The notes: generated by a model not told the origin, from the sequence alone. Shown: positions 1-12,500, counted from the first letter of the stretch. The stretch is 32,063 bases of DNA from Hyphochytrium catenoides (GCA_900088475.1 FLMG01000272.1:1-32063); one strand, 5' to 3'. Made by a program: numbers and translations.

Positions 1-86
1 AGAGGGAGAGAAAGAGAGAGAACCTAGAGCATGGTAACTTGAGCTGTTCTGCAAGACTCTGAAATGGACAGGAGAGGGTTGCCTAC
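1..86 (-). other. Intron or continuation of the BRO1 gene at the left edge
   Basis: On the minus strand a GT donor follows the third BRO1 exon at position 86. The remaining bases are intron-like, with GA/CT-rich sequence at the very edge. A possible acceptor at about position 59 would imply a 28-bp intron, too short to trust. Confidence 0.35.
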
Positions 87-1240
87 CTTAGGGGCAAGCG
101 AGTCTGTCCAGGTAAAAGGGATCTTTATACCGCTCTCGCTCACAGGGAACTTGACCTCTACCTGGCAGAGCTGACCATAGTATCTGAGATCATAACACGG
201 TGAGAGAGAAAAGGTTTTCTTAGAGAAAAGAGGCGAGAATGTCCGAGATGCGGCGGAATCGTAGGGATAAAGTCACAGTCAGGAGTAGGTTCAAAGGACC
301 GTAGACAGAGACAGGATGGCGGACCAGAAGTGTATGAAGAGGACTGAGTTAGACGAAGGAGAGAGGGAAAGGGAGAGGAGAAGAAGAGAGAAAAGGAGAA
401 GACATAGAGGAAAGAAAGACAGGGTGAGAAGGAAAATGGACAAACGACACAGAGAAAGAAAAGAGGAATGAGAGACAAGAGAGAGAGAGAGAGGGAAGAG
501 AATGAGAGGTAACAAGAATTTATCCCTCGAGTCTGGCGAGAGTGTCATTAACCTGAGAATAACGGCGTATGAGGTGGCTCCAGGGGCGGCCACGAGCATG
601 AAGTCACTTCGACTGCGCTTCAGCTCCTGAGGCAAGACAACATTAAGTTCTCATAGGTCTCACTTCAACCGTTGAGATTAACGATCCTTCGTATCTCTCT
701 CTCTCTCTCTGTCTCTCTCTGTGTATATGTGTCTCTCTCTCTCTGTGTATGTTCCTCTCTCTCTCTCTCTCTCCATATGTTTTTCTATCTCTCTATCTCT
801 CCCCCGACCAACCGAAACCTCTCTCACGTTCCTCTGTGTCTCTCTCTTTCTCTCCCGTCCGCGCATACGCCTTTCCCCTTCTCTCTCTATCTGTCTCGTT
901 CTCTCTTGCCTATATCTCTCTCCCTCGCACGCGCTCACTTTCCACCTTCTCCTCCTCTGTAACTGTCTTCTTTGCTCTCAAACTCCACCACTCTCTCCCT
1001 CCTTTTCACTAAACAACTCCGAAGACTCTCCCTCTCCTCTCTTTCTCCGTCTCTGTCTCTCACTCTCTCTCTCTCCTCTCCTTCGTCTCCTCACTATCTC
1101 CGATGCAATCTTCCGCGCGGTACCTGGAGGCTATTCTGATACTTCTGCTGCGTTTCCGCGCCAAAGGTAGCGCTAACATAGCTCCGCAGTGGAGCCTCCA
1201 GGTCTAGCGGTGTGGTCTGCTTGAGCTGCACCGCCAGCAT
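87..1240 (-). CDS. BRO1-domain protein (ALIX/Bro1-like), N-terminal exons, partial
   Basis: BRO1-domain proteins bind ESCRT-III (CHMP4/Snf7) in the cytosol and on endosomes. Three minus-strand exons join in phase: 1240-1124 (39 codons from ATG), 626-553 and 183-87, giving about 96 residues. The start reads MLAVQLKQTTPLDLEAPL, the usual BRO1 opening. The third exon contains FPVSESGIKIPFTWTDSL, which matches the 'FPxSE..I...FTW.D' segment near residue 80 of ALIX and Bro1. Every junction has GT/AG and consistent phase. The rest of the BRO1 domain and any V-domain or proline-rich tail lie beyond the left edge. An acceptor-like CTACAG sits just before the ATG, so there may be a 5' UTR intron. The gene is divergent from the DNA polymerase. 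The family call is strong from these two motifs; the exact paralogue cannot be decided. Confidence 0.8.
360..520. repeat. GA-rich low-complexity tract
   Basis: Imperfect GA/GGA/AAGA purine tract on the plus strand, densest at 481-500. It lies within an intron of the BRO1 gene. ORFs across it are artefacts of composition. Confidence 0.8.
692..960. repeat. CT-rich microsatellite (imperfect)
   Basis: Long imperfect (CT)n with CTGTGT and CTATCT interruptions. It lies in the first coding intron of the BRO1 gene. On the gene's own strand it is a GA-rich purine tract. Confidence 0.85.
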
Positions 1241-1568
1241 CTTAGCTGTAGGAGAGAGATCAACGGATCTCTAGGAGAACGAAGCGGGCACAAAGGAAGT
1301 AATAGCAATGGAAGAAGAGAGAGAAGACCTACGGCAATAGACAGAGAGACCACTTGAAAAGCAGCGTGGCCCAGAGCTCAAGCAGCAAATGTTCAGCAAC
1401 GGCCCAGAGTAGAAGGGAACAGAGCGAAGCCCCAGGATCTCAATGCAACGAAGTGCCGATTGAGATAGAGAGAGAAAAGCGTTATGAGACTAGAGGATCT
1501 GTAGATACTCCGAAGATGCGATTCACAGATGACGGAGAGTCAGGAAGAGAGAGGGGAAAGAGAGGAAG

Positions 1569-1636
1569 GAGAGAGAGAGAGAGAGAGAGAAAGAGGAGAG
1601 AGACACAGAGACAGACAGAGAGACGGAGACAGACAC

Positions 1637-1668
<32 letters not shown>

Positions 1669-1742
1669 AAAAAGGAGAGAGAGAGAAGGATAGTGAGGAG
1701 GAGAAAGAGAGAGAGAGAGAGAGAGACAAGAGAGAGAGAGAG
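1569..1742. repeat. (GA)n microsatellite
   Basis: Nearly continuous GA dinucleotides on the plus strand with short AC, AAA and GGA interruptions. It lies in the divergent intergenic region. Confidence 0.9.
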
Positions 1743-2019
1743 TTCAGAACGGTCAAGGCAAACATATCAGAATCAAGCTCCACAATCATCATCAACAGGA
1801 GATGTCTCACGCATACAAACACATGTCCGCTGCGACCCCAAACACAACCTCTTCCCCATAGAGCAACATATATTATAGCGCTGTTGATCTAAACTCATTA
1901 TCTAGCTGTCAAACCCATTGTCTCCTTACCTTAGCCTTCTCCAGGAGGAACTCTGGACCTGTAGGAAGGAGGGATCAGAATGAGAGAGCGCGAAAGGAAG
2001 GGAGAGTGCAGAGCGCGCG

Positions 2020-2162
2020 ATGGAGAGAGAGAGAGAGAGAGAAAGAGAGCGCGCGCGAGAGAGAGAGAGAGAGAGACAGAGCGAGAGAGAGAGAGAGAGG
2101 GGGGGAGAGACACCGAGAGCGCGCGCGCGCGAGAGAGAGAGAGAGAGCGAGAGAGAGAGAGG

Positions 2163-2195
<33 letters not shown>

Positions 2196-2200
2196 TGTTT

Positions 2201-2231
<31 letters not shown>

Positions 2232-2235
2232 TGTT
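2020..2235. repeat. (GA)n microsatellite with alternating GC/CG blocks
   Basis: Dense (GA)n on the plus strand interrupted by alternating purine-pyrimidine blocks (GCGCGCGCGCG near 2120-2132, GCGCGCG near 2048-2055). An imperfect duplication reads AAAGAGAGTGTTTGA at about 2188 and again at about 2223. Confidence 0.9.
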
Positions 2236-2641
2236 TGATGTAGTGTAAGAAGCTCCTCATTAAGAAGGCCGGGTGAGGTCATGTGGAAGGAGAGCTGAGC
2301 TAAGGTGTGGACAGTCGCTATTATCATAGAAATCTGGTGGGACGAGAGCAGGACGGAGCAGAGCCGAGCTGCGATCAAGGCAAGAGGCAATACTGTAGAG
2401 TATAAGGAGCTCGCCAGCGGCCATTACGATGATGGCATGGACCTCAGGAGCGAGAGGCATGAGCGGGAGGGCCAGGCAGTAGGATCAGAAAAAGCATACA
2501 TTATACCAAGGGCTATTGACCAAAGCAGAGGAGATAGTGGAGGTCCAGGATAAGAGAGCTAAGTAGGAGGAAGAGAGAGAAAAGAGTAGGAGAGAGAGAG
2601 AGAGAGAAGCCCGAGCGAAGGACCGAGGAGAGTGAGGAGCC

Positions 2642-2817
2642 ATGGGAGGCTCTGCAGCTCTGCAGGTGCAACTTAGACGTTTGACACTCCAGAACTTGAG
2701 ATCAAGAAGGTAAGACCCCTTTCAATGGATATGTTAAGTGAGCCCTGGCCAAGTGAGATGAAGGGCGGAACTTCGTTCGCCTCTGTTTCATACTCCTCAC
2801 TACTTCTCTTGTTCTCT

Positions 2818-2855
<38 letters not shown>

Positions 2856-5800
2856 ACTCTATCTCTCTACCTCTACCCTTGCCTCTTGCTTGTGACTCTT
2901 TCCATCCCTCTGCTCTGTTCTCTTCTTTCTCTTTCTAGACAGCCTTACGCCTATAAAGTTCAGCCAACTCCGATCCGCTGTCTTCCGCTGGCATGTCTTG
3001 TCAACATGTCTCAACCTTTGACCGACACCACCGTCCCTCTGTCTCTCTCTCTCCCTTGCCTGTCCGGTTCTCCCATTCGGTTGTGGCCCTCTTTCCTCCT
3101 TGGTGAAGCAGATGGCCCTTGTGGCAGCGCGTCTCTCCTTGCCAAGCCCGCCGCTTTTCGTCTACTTCTTCTCTGCGCCAGACTCCGGAACCAGATGAAG
3201 CTGACACGCCGGTTATCCTCTACAAAGACTCTACTGAGGACGCGGAGAATCGGCCAGTCACCAAGGTGACAGACAGAGAATCGGCAGCTCGTGCTCTTGA
3301 GATCATCAAGAAGTTGCCTCCAGAGACAATCTTCGCTTGTGATACGGAGACAATTGACCTTGACGTCAAGACCCAGCGCCCTGTAGGCAATGGCAAGGTC
3401 ATCTGTGCCTCCATATTCGCGGGTGAGGACATAGACTTTGGCAATGGACCGCGACTCTGGGTGGATAATATGGACGATGCAGAGGGCCTGCTAATGGACT
3501 TCAGGTCTTTCAGATTATTTGGTTTGTTTGAGCCCCATAAGATTGTTCACAACGAGCCTCCGTAACCCTGTCCCGTAGAGACTTTTTCCAAGATCCTTCC
3601 CTCAAGAAAGTCTGGCATAACTATGGCTTTGACCGTCATGTCCTCTTTAACCACGATATTGATGCGAAGGGGTTTGCAGGCGATACGATGCACATGGCCA
3701 GGTGAGGGTGAGAGGAAGAGAACGAAGGGGAAAGAGAACCTGCCAAAGTGAACTACAGTCCTGGCCTGACATTCTCTATTGTCCGAGCACCCTTCCACAA
3801 CTCTTTCTCTTTTTCATTAGAGACGATGCATCAACCTTTCTCTTTCTTCGCTCTTCATGATCGCTTTCTCAAGATATATGCTTTCCTTTGCCTCCTACCT
3901 CAGACTGTGGGATACTAGCCGTCAGCAGCGTGGGGGCTATTCCCTAGAGCATCTCACTGCAGACCTGATTGGCATCAGGAAAGTTCCTATGAAAGAAAGA
4001 TTTGGGGTACCGAAGAAGAAAAAGGTAAACGGCTGGTTATATCGACAGGCTAGTACCTGGTCCCTTTCTCTTCTCGGCCATCTTCTCGCCCCAGCGCTTC
4101 CCAAAGGCTCTACCTCTACCCAGATATTAGATGTTGTTTCTGACATGATAACGTTAAGGGGCAAGGGAAGGTGGCGGCCGACGGGGAGATGAGCATGGAG
4201 TCAATGAGGATGACGCTGTGGCGTTGCTAAGTTCTTCTAACCCTCTTTGGTGCCCGATCCATATTTGGTTGCTGCATTTTGACAGGATGGCAGCGACGGG
4301 AAGGTCCTCCTGCTTCCGCCCTTAGATGAGTTGCAACGTGACTTGCGTACCAGAGATCTGTGGATTGACTATAGTTGCTTTGATGCGGAGAGTACTTGGC
4401 TCCTGCACGAGGTGCCCATCGTTCTGGCTCTGCATTTTCTCCTCTATCCAGTCTCATTTCTCTTCTATCCCTACTCCTCTCTGCCGGTCTCGTTCTCGCT
4501 CTTTGTGACTGTTTGTCTTCGCTTTCTCTCCTTTTTTTCTTTTCCTCTCTCTCTTAATTTGATGCACACATTCTCTCTCTCGCACCTTACCCTTTTTTCA
4601 CCTTTCCTTTCTCCCCAAACCGTTCTCTCTCTCTGTCTATCTCGCTCTTTCTCTCTCGCTCTTTCTCTCTCGCTCTTTCTCTCGCGCTCTTTCTCTCTGT
4701 ATCCTCGCTCTCGCGCACAGATACTCTTTTCTCTTTGTTATCTGTAAACGTGATTTCCACCTCTTAGAGGGCCAATCTAACAGTTTCTTTGTCTCAAACC
4801 CAGATGCTGAAGGCCAAACTCGAGGGGCAAGAATGGAATCCGGAGAAGGAAGGCTTCAGGACTATGTGAGTCGATCTTCGCGGTTCTCTCTCTCGTTTTA
4901 GACCTCTCTTGTATCTTCTCTTACAGTTTCGTTGAATGGGAGTTGACTCTTCTCTTCTCCCAGGTATGATTTCTATGTAAAGTATTATGTACCCTTTGGC
5001 GAGTGCCTAACGGACTTGGAGAGAGAGGGAATATTCGTCAACTTGCCTTATCTAAAGGAGAGACAGCTGGAGGCGGAGAAGGAACGGTAAGACTGTAAGA
5101 CAGAGATAACACGCACAAGTGTAGCCAGAAGAGAAAAAAGAGAGACAGACATTTTTGAAGACACTCCGACGTGCTGGGGGCGCCATCATCTCACGCTTTT
5201 GTCTTGTTGAAGTCTTATCTTCTCTGCTCACGTCTTTCAACTTCGGGTTACGCGCCACCAATGTTCTCACCTTTCTTTCGATACGTTGTAGACAGAAGCA
5301 TGAAGAGGTGTTCCTTCAGTGGGCCGGGGAAGTCTGTCCTCCCGACGGACGGCTGATGAACGTGGGCTCAGATGCGCAGAAGCAGACTCTTCTCTTTGCT
5401 CCATGCGCAAACGCAAAGACGAAGGCCTGGATGCCAGCATCCAGGGCGTTTAAGGTGGGTCCGGCAGGAGAGAGAGCCAGAGAGGTGGCGGCGTTTGGAG
5501 ATGTGACGTGATAGTACCAAGGAAAGAAGTAACTTAGTAGAAAGAGAGAGGTACCTTGACTGCTAGATCATGCTTGTACTTCAAGGGCCATTCCCTCACT
5601 TTCTGGGTACTGCGCTTTAACTCACAGATAGACAACCACGAAGGTATCATAGAGGAAGGCAAGACAAAGCCTAAGAAACAACGGGATATGATTTTAACAG
5701 GTGAGCGGTACCTATAATGTACCTAATGTTGGTTCTCTCTCCCGCCGTTTCCTTCTCTCTACGTTTCTCTTTTCAGCGCAAATCAGTTCTCTTTGTAGGA

Positions 5801-8276
5801 TTGACGCCTCTTGTTACCTGCAGGACTAGGTCTAAAATCTGTAGAATCTACGAGTAGTGGATGGCCAGCAGTCAGTGCCAAAGTCCTAAAGCAGTTGGCT
5901 GGAGAGGTAAGTATTCCTTTCTCTCTTCTTCTCCTCTCTCCCTCTCTCTTTGTCTCTCTTGCGCTTGCTCTTGACCTGCTCTATGTTCCTCCAGCCGTTT
6001 GCAAGCCCGCCAAAGTGGGGCCTCGCGTATTCCCAGCTAGGTGGAGGAGAGCGAGCGGAAAAGGCTTGCCGCGCCATCTTCTCTCTGGTCGAAATGAGCA
6101 GCATAGACACTATGCTGCAGACCTTCTTAATCCCACTGCAGGAGCTTGCAGACGACAGGGGAAGAGTTCATTGCTCACTAAATCTTAACACTGAGACGGG
6201 TAGACTATCTTCCAGACAGCCGAACCTACAAAATCAGGTGAGGACTGGATCTCATCATTTTCTTAGTTCCTACCGCGCTTGACTCTTCCCTCTATCTAAT
6301 CTTCCTTTAGCCTGCTTTGGAGAAAGACCGCTATAAGATCCGACAGGCCTTTATGGCAGAGGAGGGAAAGAAGCTGATTGTGGCAGACTATGGTCAACTG
6401 GAGCTCAGAGTGCTGGCGCACATCACTAACTGCAAATCTATGATCGAGGCTTTTAAGGTACGGGAACTGGTCAAGCAAGGCGAAGGAGAGCAGGGATAGA
6501 GTCCGAGATGTCAGAGGTTGGGGAAGAGAGGCGAATTAGTCTATGGCTCCTTTTCATAGCTCGCTACATCGCCCACCTCCTACTAACTAACAATTTAATG
6601 CCTCTCCTTGGTTGGTGAGCTCTGTTTTCTTACCTGTCCTCCACTTGCTCCTGACTGCTTATCGCTGTACTCACTGCTTCCTCGTGCTTCTACTCATTCT
6701 CAATCAGCTTGGTGGCGACTTCCATTCCCGTACCGCGATGGGGATGTACGAGTACATTGCAGAAGACATCAAATCTGGGCGAGTATTGTTAGAGTGGGAC
6801 GGTGCAAATGGTCCTCCTCCTGTCCCTCTGCTCAAGGACAAGTACGCTTCGGAAAGAAGGAAGGCAAAGGTTCTTAACTTCTCAATAGCGTATGGGAAGA
6901 CAGCACATGGACTTGCACAGGTTAGCAGCGAAGCCTCTGCGATATGCGTCAAAGTCCAAATGCTTATCTTTACCTTGATGTTCTTGGTCCACGCCATGGG
7001 AGCACGTCTTTGCATTCTTCATGATCTTCTGAGGGACAACCTGGACGCGTTCATCTATCTCTTCAACTTAGAGCTAACGTAGTCTTCCTCTCCTCACCAT
7101 TCGCAATGTCTTCCCATTGACTAGGACTTTGGCGTGCCAGTCACGGAGGCCCAGGGAACGGTGGATAAGTGGTACGCTGACCGTCCGGAGGTTAAGCGAT
7201 GGCAAGAGATGACTATTGCCCATGCCAACCAGTACGGGTAAGTGATGACAGTGAACGGTCAGAGTCTCAGGATTGACAGAGCCTCAGGAGCTAAGAGCTA
7301 CAATTACATTGGAGGGTGGGGAGGTATGAGTAACACAGAGATCCGGGGTGATGATCGGAGATTGTAGGGCACATGATAGTAACGGGTATCTCTTCTGTCA
7401 TCAATCCTTAAAGAGCACCTTAGCACGTACGTGGGCAGTGAAAGAACAACGGAGACAGGATGAGAGGAAGAGAAAAAGGAGGTTGCAGACCGTGCTAGAA
7501 AGGCCTTGTTCCTTGATCTCGTCCTCACCATGCACGAACGCTGACTGACAGGTACACTTACACCTTCATGAGAAGGCGACGGCATTTGCCTGATGCCATC
7601 ATCCGGAAAGGAGAGAAGAAGAAGGAACTTAGGACCAGGAAGGCAGCTCGGGGCCACAGTGAGAGAGCCGCTATCAACACGCCTATCCAGGTATAAAGCA
7701 GGGGATGCGGGTCTCTTTGGATAATGCTAACAGGGCGAAGGATTATACAGTAAGGGAAGGGAAGTAGGATAGGCTGGAGCTGCAATGTGAGGCAATGATG
7801 GAGAGAACGCTTTGCTTGCAAAACGGTAGAGCAAGAAAAAGAGGACATTTCTAGAGATTGCTAGTGGAGGTTCGCGTTGTTTACACGCAGCAGCTGGCTC
7901 TCTCTCTATTTTTATCGCTGTACACTTTCTCTCTGCTCTTCTGCTCTCCCTGCCTTTGCGTGCATGTGCATCTATCTCCGTCCAGCTATGTTCTTGCCCT
8001 CACATCTCACGCCCTGGACGCACATCGCAGGGAAGCGCTGCTGACATCGTTATGGCTGCCATGCTGAAGATTCGTCACAATCCTCGTCTCCGTTCTCTCG
8101 GGTGGCGGCTCCTGCTCCAGATCCACGATGAGGTCATCCTTGAAGGGCCAGAAGAGACAGCAGAAGAGGCTCTCAAGCTTGTAAGGGAGGACATGGAACG
8201 ACCCTTTGAGAACCCCTTGAGGGTGGACCTCGTCGTGGACGCAAAGATAGCCAAGACCTGGTATGAAGCGAAGTAA
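2642..8276 (+). CDS. POP: Plant/protist organellar DNA polymerase (POP, family A), complete
   Basis: This polymerase replicates mitochondrial and/or plastid DNA. Sixteen exons join in phase to 811 aa: 2642-2709, 3112-3504, 3579-3701, 3904-4024, 4286-4411, 4804-4865, 4964-5086, 5292-5454, 5628-5700, 5824-5906, 5995-6237, 6311-6457, 6708-6920, 7125-7237, 7552-7690, 8031-8276. The N-terminus is Arg/Ser-rich without acidic residues (RRFSSTSSLRQ near residue 40), a likely transit peptide. The 3'-5' exonuclease is intact: Exo I DTE (100-102), Exo II HNYGFD (167-172), Exo III YSCFD (264-268). Polymerase motifs are intact: A DYGQLELR (from 552), B RRKAKVLNFSIAYG (625-638), and C IHDEV (761-765). There is no 5'-3' exonuclease domain, as in POP enzymes and unlike bacterial Pol I. 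The intron at 2710-3111 could instead use an acceptor at 2938 plus one more intron, so the exact transit peptide is less certain than the catalytic part. Confidence 0.95.
2818..2854. repeat. (CT)n microsatellite in POP intron 1
   Basis: Pure CT run inside the first intron of the polymerase gene. It may serve as part of an extended polypyrimidine tract. Confidence 0.85.
4620..4700. repeat. CT-rich minisatellite in POP intron 5
   Basis: Tandem copies of a roughly 12-bp unit, CTCGCTCTTTCT, inside the intron between POP exons at 4286-4411 and 4804-4865. An ORF that reads through it continues past the GT donor at 4412 and is not coding. Confidence 0.8.
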
Positions 8277-9501
8277 CAACGCCTTGAAGAGAGGAAAGCT
8301 AGTCTGCTGCACCAGACAGAGTGGAAACGGGAAGACTCTCCTATTTATCATCCATCCTGTGATCGCCAAAGATGCCCTTGGGCGGAGGGACAGAGACCTC
8401 GGATGCGGGGTCTTTTTGGCAGGTCATGCTCTTCTCGTGACTTCGCTGTAGATGTTCCCCTCAACAAGTCATGACGTAGAAAGAAGCCACAGACCAGTGG
8501 CACTATAGCCAGAACTGGCTCCCAGGAGGTCAAAAGGCTCTGAAGCGTTTCAAGTACCAGTCGACGTGTCTGCTGTCGCTTAGAGGCCTTGCCAACGCTG
8601 AGCTCTTCTCCTTGGACTGTGAAAGCATGCCGTGTCCATGAAGCTTCCACAAGATATCTCGTTACCTCCTTACGATGGGCTTACCAGTACCTTTTTTTGT
8701 CGTCTCTAGATTTCTGTAGACGCTATTAGCGCCTCGGTTTATGTTGGGCTGGATTTCATAACTCGGTACCCACACGTATTGTATATGTATAAGTTGACAA
8801 AAAGCTCGCTGCCACATCTGTCACCCTTGGCTGCGCTACGGAAGCTCTACCTTTCCCTATACAGGTTTTCCCGTCTCTTGTGCCTGCCTAATCAGAGTTG
8901 GACAGGTCCCTTACCTATCGACTTTGCCCTTGACCTCCAAATCTCCGGTTTAGCTTATGCGCAATGAAGGGGAGGAATTGGGACTTTAAGAGAACGAACG
9001 ACCTTCCCGTGGTCACTTCCCTCGTAAAGCATCGCCTACACCTCCATTCAATGAACTCACATTGTTCACCACGGATCTGTGATCTGGCGAGTGCTCACTT
9101 CCATGCGAGGCCAGCGCCGCCAGGATTAGAGTTATTTGCATCTTACTATCACCCGTGGGCTTACTTGTTTGCCTCTATAGCTGAGTGTCTCCCATCATCG
9201 CTGCCAAGGATGCAGATCTCTTGCTGCCAAGCCAATGAGCCAATGAGTCAATGAGCTTCTGAAAAGCTTTGGAGCTCCGTAGTCTGCAGATTTTTTCGTC
9301 CTTGCTAGAGCCGCTAACCGCAATATAAACAGAGATATTCCTGATGTTGTTGATATTTGTGCTTCATAATTTTGATATGCACGTTCAAGGTTCTGATGCC
9401 GATTCGTCAGCAGCAAACGAAAAAAAGCTTCATCATCAATTCCGTTATTTCTGGAGATTTAGGCGAAGATTGAGGAGATCTGCAGATTCGATAAGCTCTG
9501 T
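8277..9501. other. Intergenic region between POP and the PH/DUF639-like gene
   Basis: 1.2 kb after the POP stop. It should hold the POP 3' UTR and the promoter of the next gene. I see no domain-bearing ORF, tRNA or repeat. Upstream exons of the next gene cannot be excluded. Confidence 0.4.
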
Positions 9502-12500
9502 ATGGCTGACCAAAGAGTGAAAAGAGATCTACGTGCGCTGCCGTCATTGGCCTCCTGGGAAGTGAAGCGTTCCGCATGTACTTATTTGCTTAGGTAAGGA
9601 CCAGCAGGAGCTTAATAGCAACGTTGCCCATGTAGAGGACATTAGGACCCGGCTCAGGACAAAAATGGAGCCATCCGCCTGCACCTCAAGCGCTGGGACG
9701 GCAAGGACCGCAAAAGCTGAAGCAGAGGATGACAGTAAGAAACTGGTGCCGAGGCGCTCACAAGGCCGTGTCAAGTTTCAAGAAATCCAGTTTATGGTAG
9801 TATTCCTGCTTGCTTAGCCTACTTTACCTACTTGAGGCTAACAAGTTGTTGCCATTTTCCTCTATTTGCCTTCGCTTTGCATCACTTGCTGTCTCATTTG
9901 GCTTTCATCTCCACCTCAGCTTCCAGTGCAGCTCTCTCCTGTGCGGATCAACAATCATGGCATTATCTCTGAGCTTTCCGAGGCGGCAGTTAGTGCCGTT
10001 TATCGATCAGATATCTCTGTGCCATTCTCTTTCCCTTTGCCATCGCTCATCACAGAGCTCGATGGAATCAGTGTGCTGCATTTAAGCTACCCTGAGATGA
10101 CAAAGCTCATGTCGGCGCTGGACCCGCCGTTCGCCATCAAGTTGGCCAGCCTCAAGGAGGACGAAGGACGGGAAGGTACGATGAGCTAAAAGCCAGAACG
10201 AGACAGCACCTGGGAGAAAGAGAAACAGAACAGGGAAGAGAGAGACGACAGTAGGCGGGGGCGAAGAAGGGAAGAGAATCAAGAAGACGATAAAGATAAA
10301 AATAGAGAAGAGAGAGATATGACAGACAGACAGAAGAAAAGAACAAAAGTACATGGCCGGCAGGACATATTGCCTGGGTGAGACGACAAGAGAGACGCAG
10401 AAGTCGCGGCCAATAAGAATGCACGGAGTGCTGTATCCATACGTAAGTTGAGGGCACTAAGTGACGATAAGTGGTCCTTCTGGGCGCATCAAGGTTATTC
10501 ATTGCTCAGGAAGCCTTTAATAATTGTGTTGCTCTTCTCTCTCCGTGGAAGATTCTTCATCTTCCTCGTCACTCCTGTCCCAGAGTATTGTTAAAGAAGG
10601 TTTTAGCTCTTGCTTCGTGTCTCATGAGAAAAGCTGGCGCAAGGTTTATGTGGTTCTATGGGACTCCGGGCAGCTTTCGCGTCATGAGTCGGAGAGCAAG
10701 AAGCTTGTCTCCTCTGGAGAGTCTTTGGATGTATGTGAACCTCGGACATGAGCGGATGGAACGAGTAGAGACAGTGGCGATAGAGAAAGGGAGAAAGGAC
10801 CCAAGAGAGAGACAGAGAGAGAAATAGAGAGAGATAGAGTAAGGGAAAACTCTAACTTGGACCTGAGATTGATGCCTTCAATATCTCTCATGGCCTCTAC
10901 TGTTTGAAAGTTGCACGTCACTTCTTGCCTTGGCATGACCTTATCATTTATTTCCCCAATTGTGGCCTTTCTTCGTCGTCTCTTACCAGCTGTATTTGCA
11001 GTTGCAGGACTATAAGCTGTTGACACGGGCAGAGCTGGTGGGCCTGACGCAGCAGGTACAGTGTACGAGTCATCTGCCCCTGTGGATCTAGGAAATGGAT
11101 TCAAGATCTCACTCTCTCCTCTTCTTTCCCTTGGGAACTTGTGCTGCTCATGCAAATACCAGCAGAAATTTTGAGAGTATTCTCCTTGTCTCTTGCCTTG
11201 GACTCATCACTTACTTGATGTCGTCTTGCCCTTGCTCATCGCTTACTTGTCGTCGTCTTGCCCGTGGGTAGTGCCGTTGATGATGGCATTGGTATCGCTT
11301 AAGACAAAGAACTTTCTGCCTTCTTCTCCGTAGGAAAGAACTCTTCAAATCCGCAACGTCTTTGGCCTTAAGGCCCTTGGTAACCCCAAGGAGTACCTCC
11401 TATTTGAGAGCATAGAAGGGGAGAAAGACGTGGTGAGTTGTGAAAGGGTCACCGTGACAGGCAACCGTCACCGGTACTCAACGATAAGTTCAGCCTTCTA
11501 TGAGCTATTCCTGCGGAGAAAGTGGAGGAAAAGGAGACGCGCGAAGGGGGGAAAACGACAAAGGGACTGGTAGAAGCACTATGTAGCTGCTACGGCTAGA
11601 TGCAAATGGCGGACAGCGGGCAGCAAAGTGAGGGGAAAAGAGCAAAGGGTATGTCTGTGTCTGTTGGAAAGGGGGATTCAGAGAGCCAGGGAAGAAGGGA
11701 TCCGAGCTGACGAGTTATTCTGACTGGAGTTCCGCTATACCTATAGGAGGAGTGGATGGTGGCTGTAAGCCTAATAGCATATCACATGCAGCGGGGCAGA
11801 TCCGACTCTCGCCGGTTAGTCACTCCCGTGCTCCTGCTTCTGAAGTCGAAATGTCTCGATTTAGCGTGCACCGTCACTCCATTGCCAGCTAATGTGTTTT
11901 CCTGCGGACAGTGACGACGACAGCAGATCTGGACCGAAAGTCCAATCACGAGCTTCTGAAGGTTACACTGCATCGCCTCCACTCCAACCCGCGTCAGCAG
12001 GGGACAAGGACCTATCTCCTCCTAGCCTGCCACTTTCCCCACCACCTGGAGAGACGGTGCCGAGCAAGCAGGAAGGAGTTTCTACGAATGCCCACATAGA
12101 CCCCGCCACCGTACTCGTCTCAGGTATCCTGGCCACTTTGGAGGTGCCAGCACCCTCAGATAGTGTCTTTCAGCAGGTCTTCTCGACTGCGAAGACATGG
12201 CTGAGGCGATATACCTGGAACGACTATTTCTATGGTAAGTTTAGAAGTTATTCCTGAGTTTGGCTCGCTTGCTCCCTGTTATTGCTACTTGTTTTCTTTC
12301 CAATCACTGGTCCCATGGCAGCCACTTCATCTATCCGGTTGCGTCGTTATCAAGGTATCTGCTGCGATGTACAATCCTCCTTTTCTGGATAGCCCCTGAT
12401 GACGTAGCTCTGCCGTCATCTTCACTGACCATTCCTTCATCGTTATCCTAACTGTACTAGTCCTAAGGAAGGACGGAACGTTGGAGTGGTTTAGAGCTCC

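Larger units (their letters stand above)
1241..2641. promoter_or_regulatory. Divergent intergenic region between BRO1 and POP genes
   Basis: About 1.4 kb separate the two divergently oriented start codons, so it should hold both promoters. It is dominated by GA microsatellites (listed separately). One possible minus-strand exon (1930-1958) has a polypyrimidine acceptor and a GTAAGG donor and could be 5' UTR of the BRO1 gene. I see no TATA box or other convincing core element and no supported coding gene. Open frames of RE/ER or SL repeats here come from the microsatellite. Confidence 0.45.

Noticed and set aside
672-1170. Plus-strand Ser/Leu-rich ORFs
   Set aside because: CT-repeat artefacts lying antisense in a BRO1 intron.
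1354-1878. 174-codon plus-strand ORF rich in Arg-Glu repeats
   Set aside because: It is a read-through of the (GA)n microsatellite. Its flanks show no splice or motif support.
1926-2390. Minus-strand Ser/Leu repeat ORF (and overlapping plus-strand Arg/Glu ORFs)
   Set aside because: All three-frame products of the GA/CT microsatellite. Several frames are open at once, as expected from a dinucleotide repeat.
4331-4747. 138-codon plus-strand ORF
   Set aside because: Only its first part is POP exon sequence (4286-4411). The rest is intron read-through of a CT minisatellite past a GT donor.
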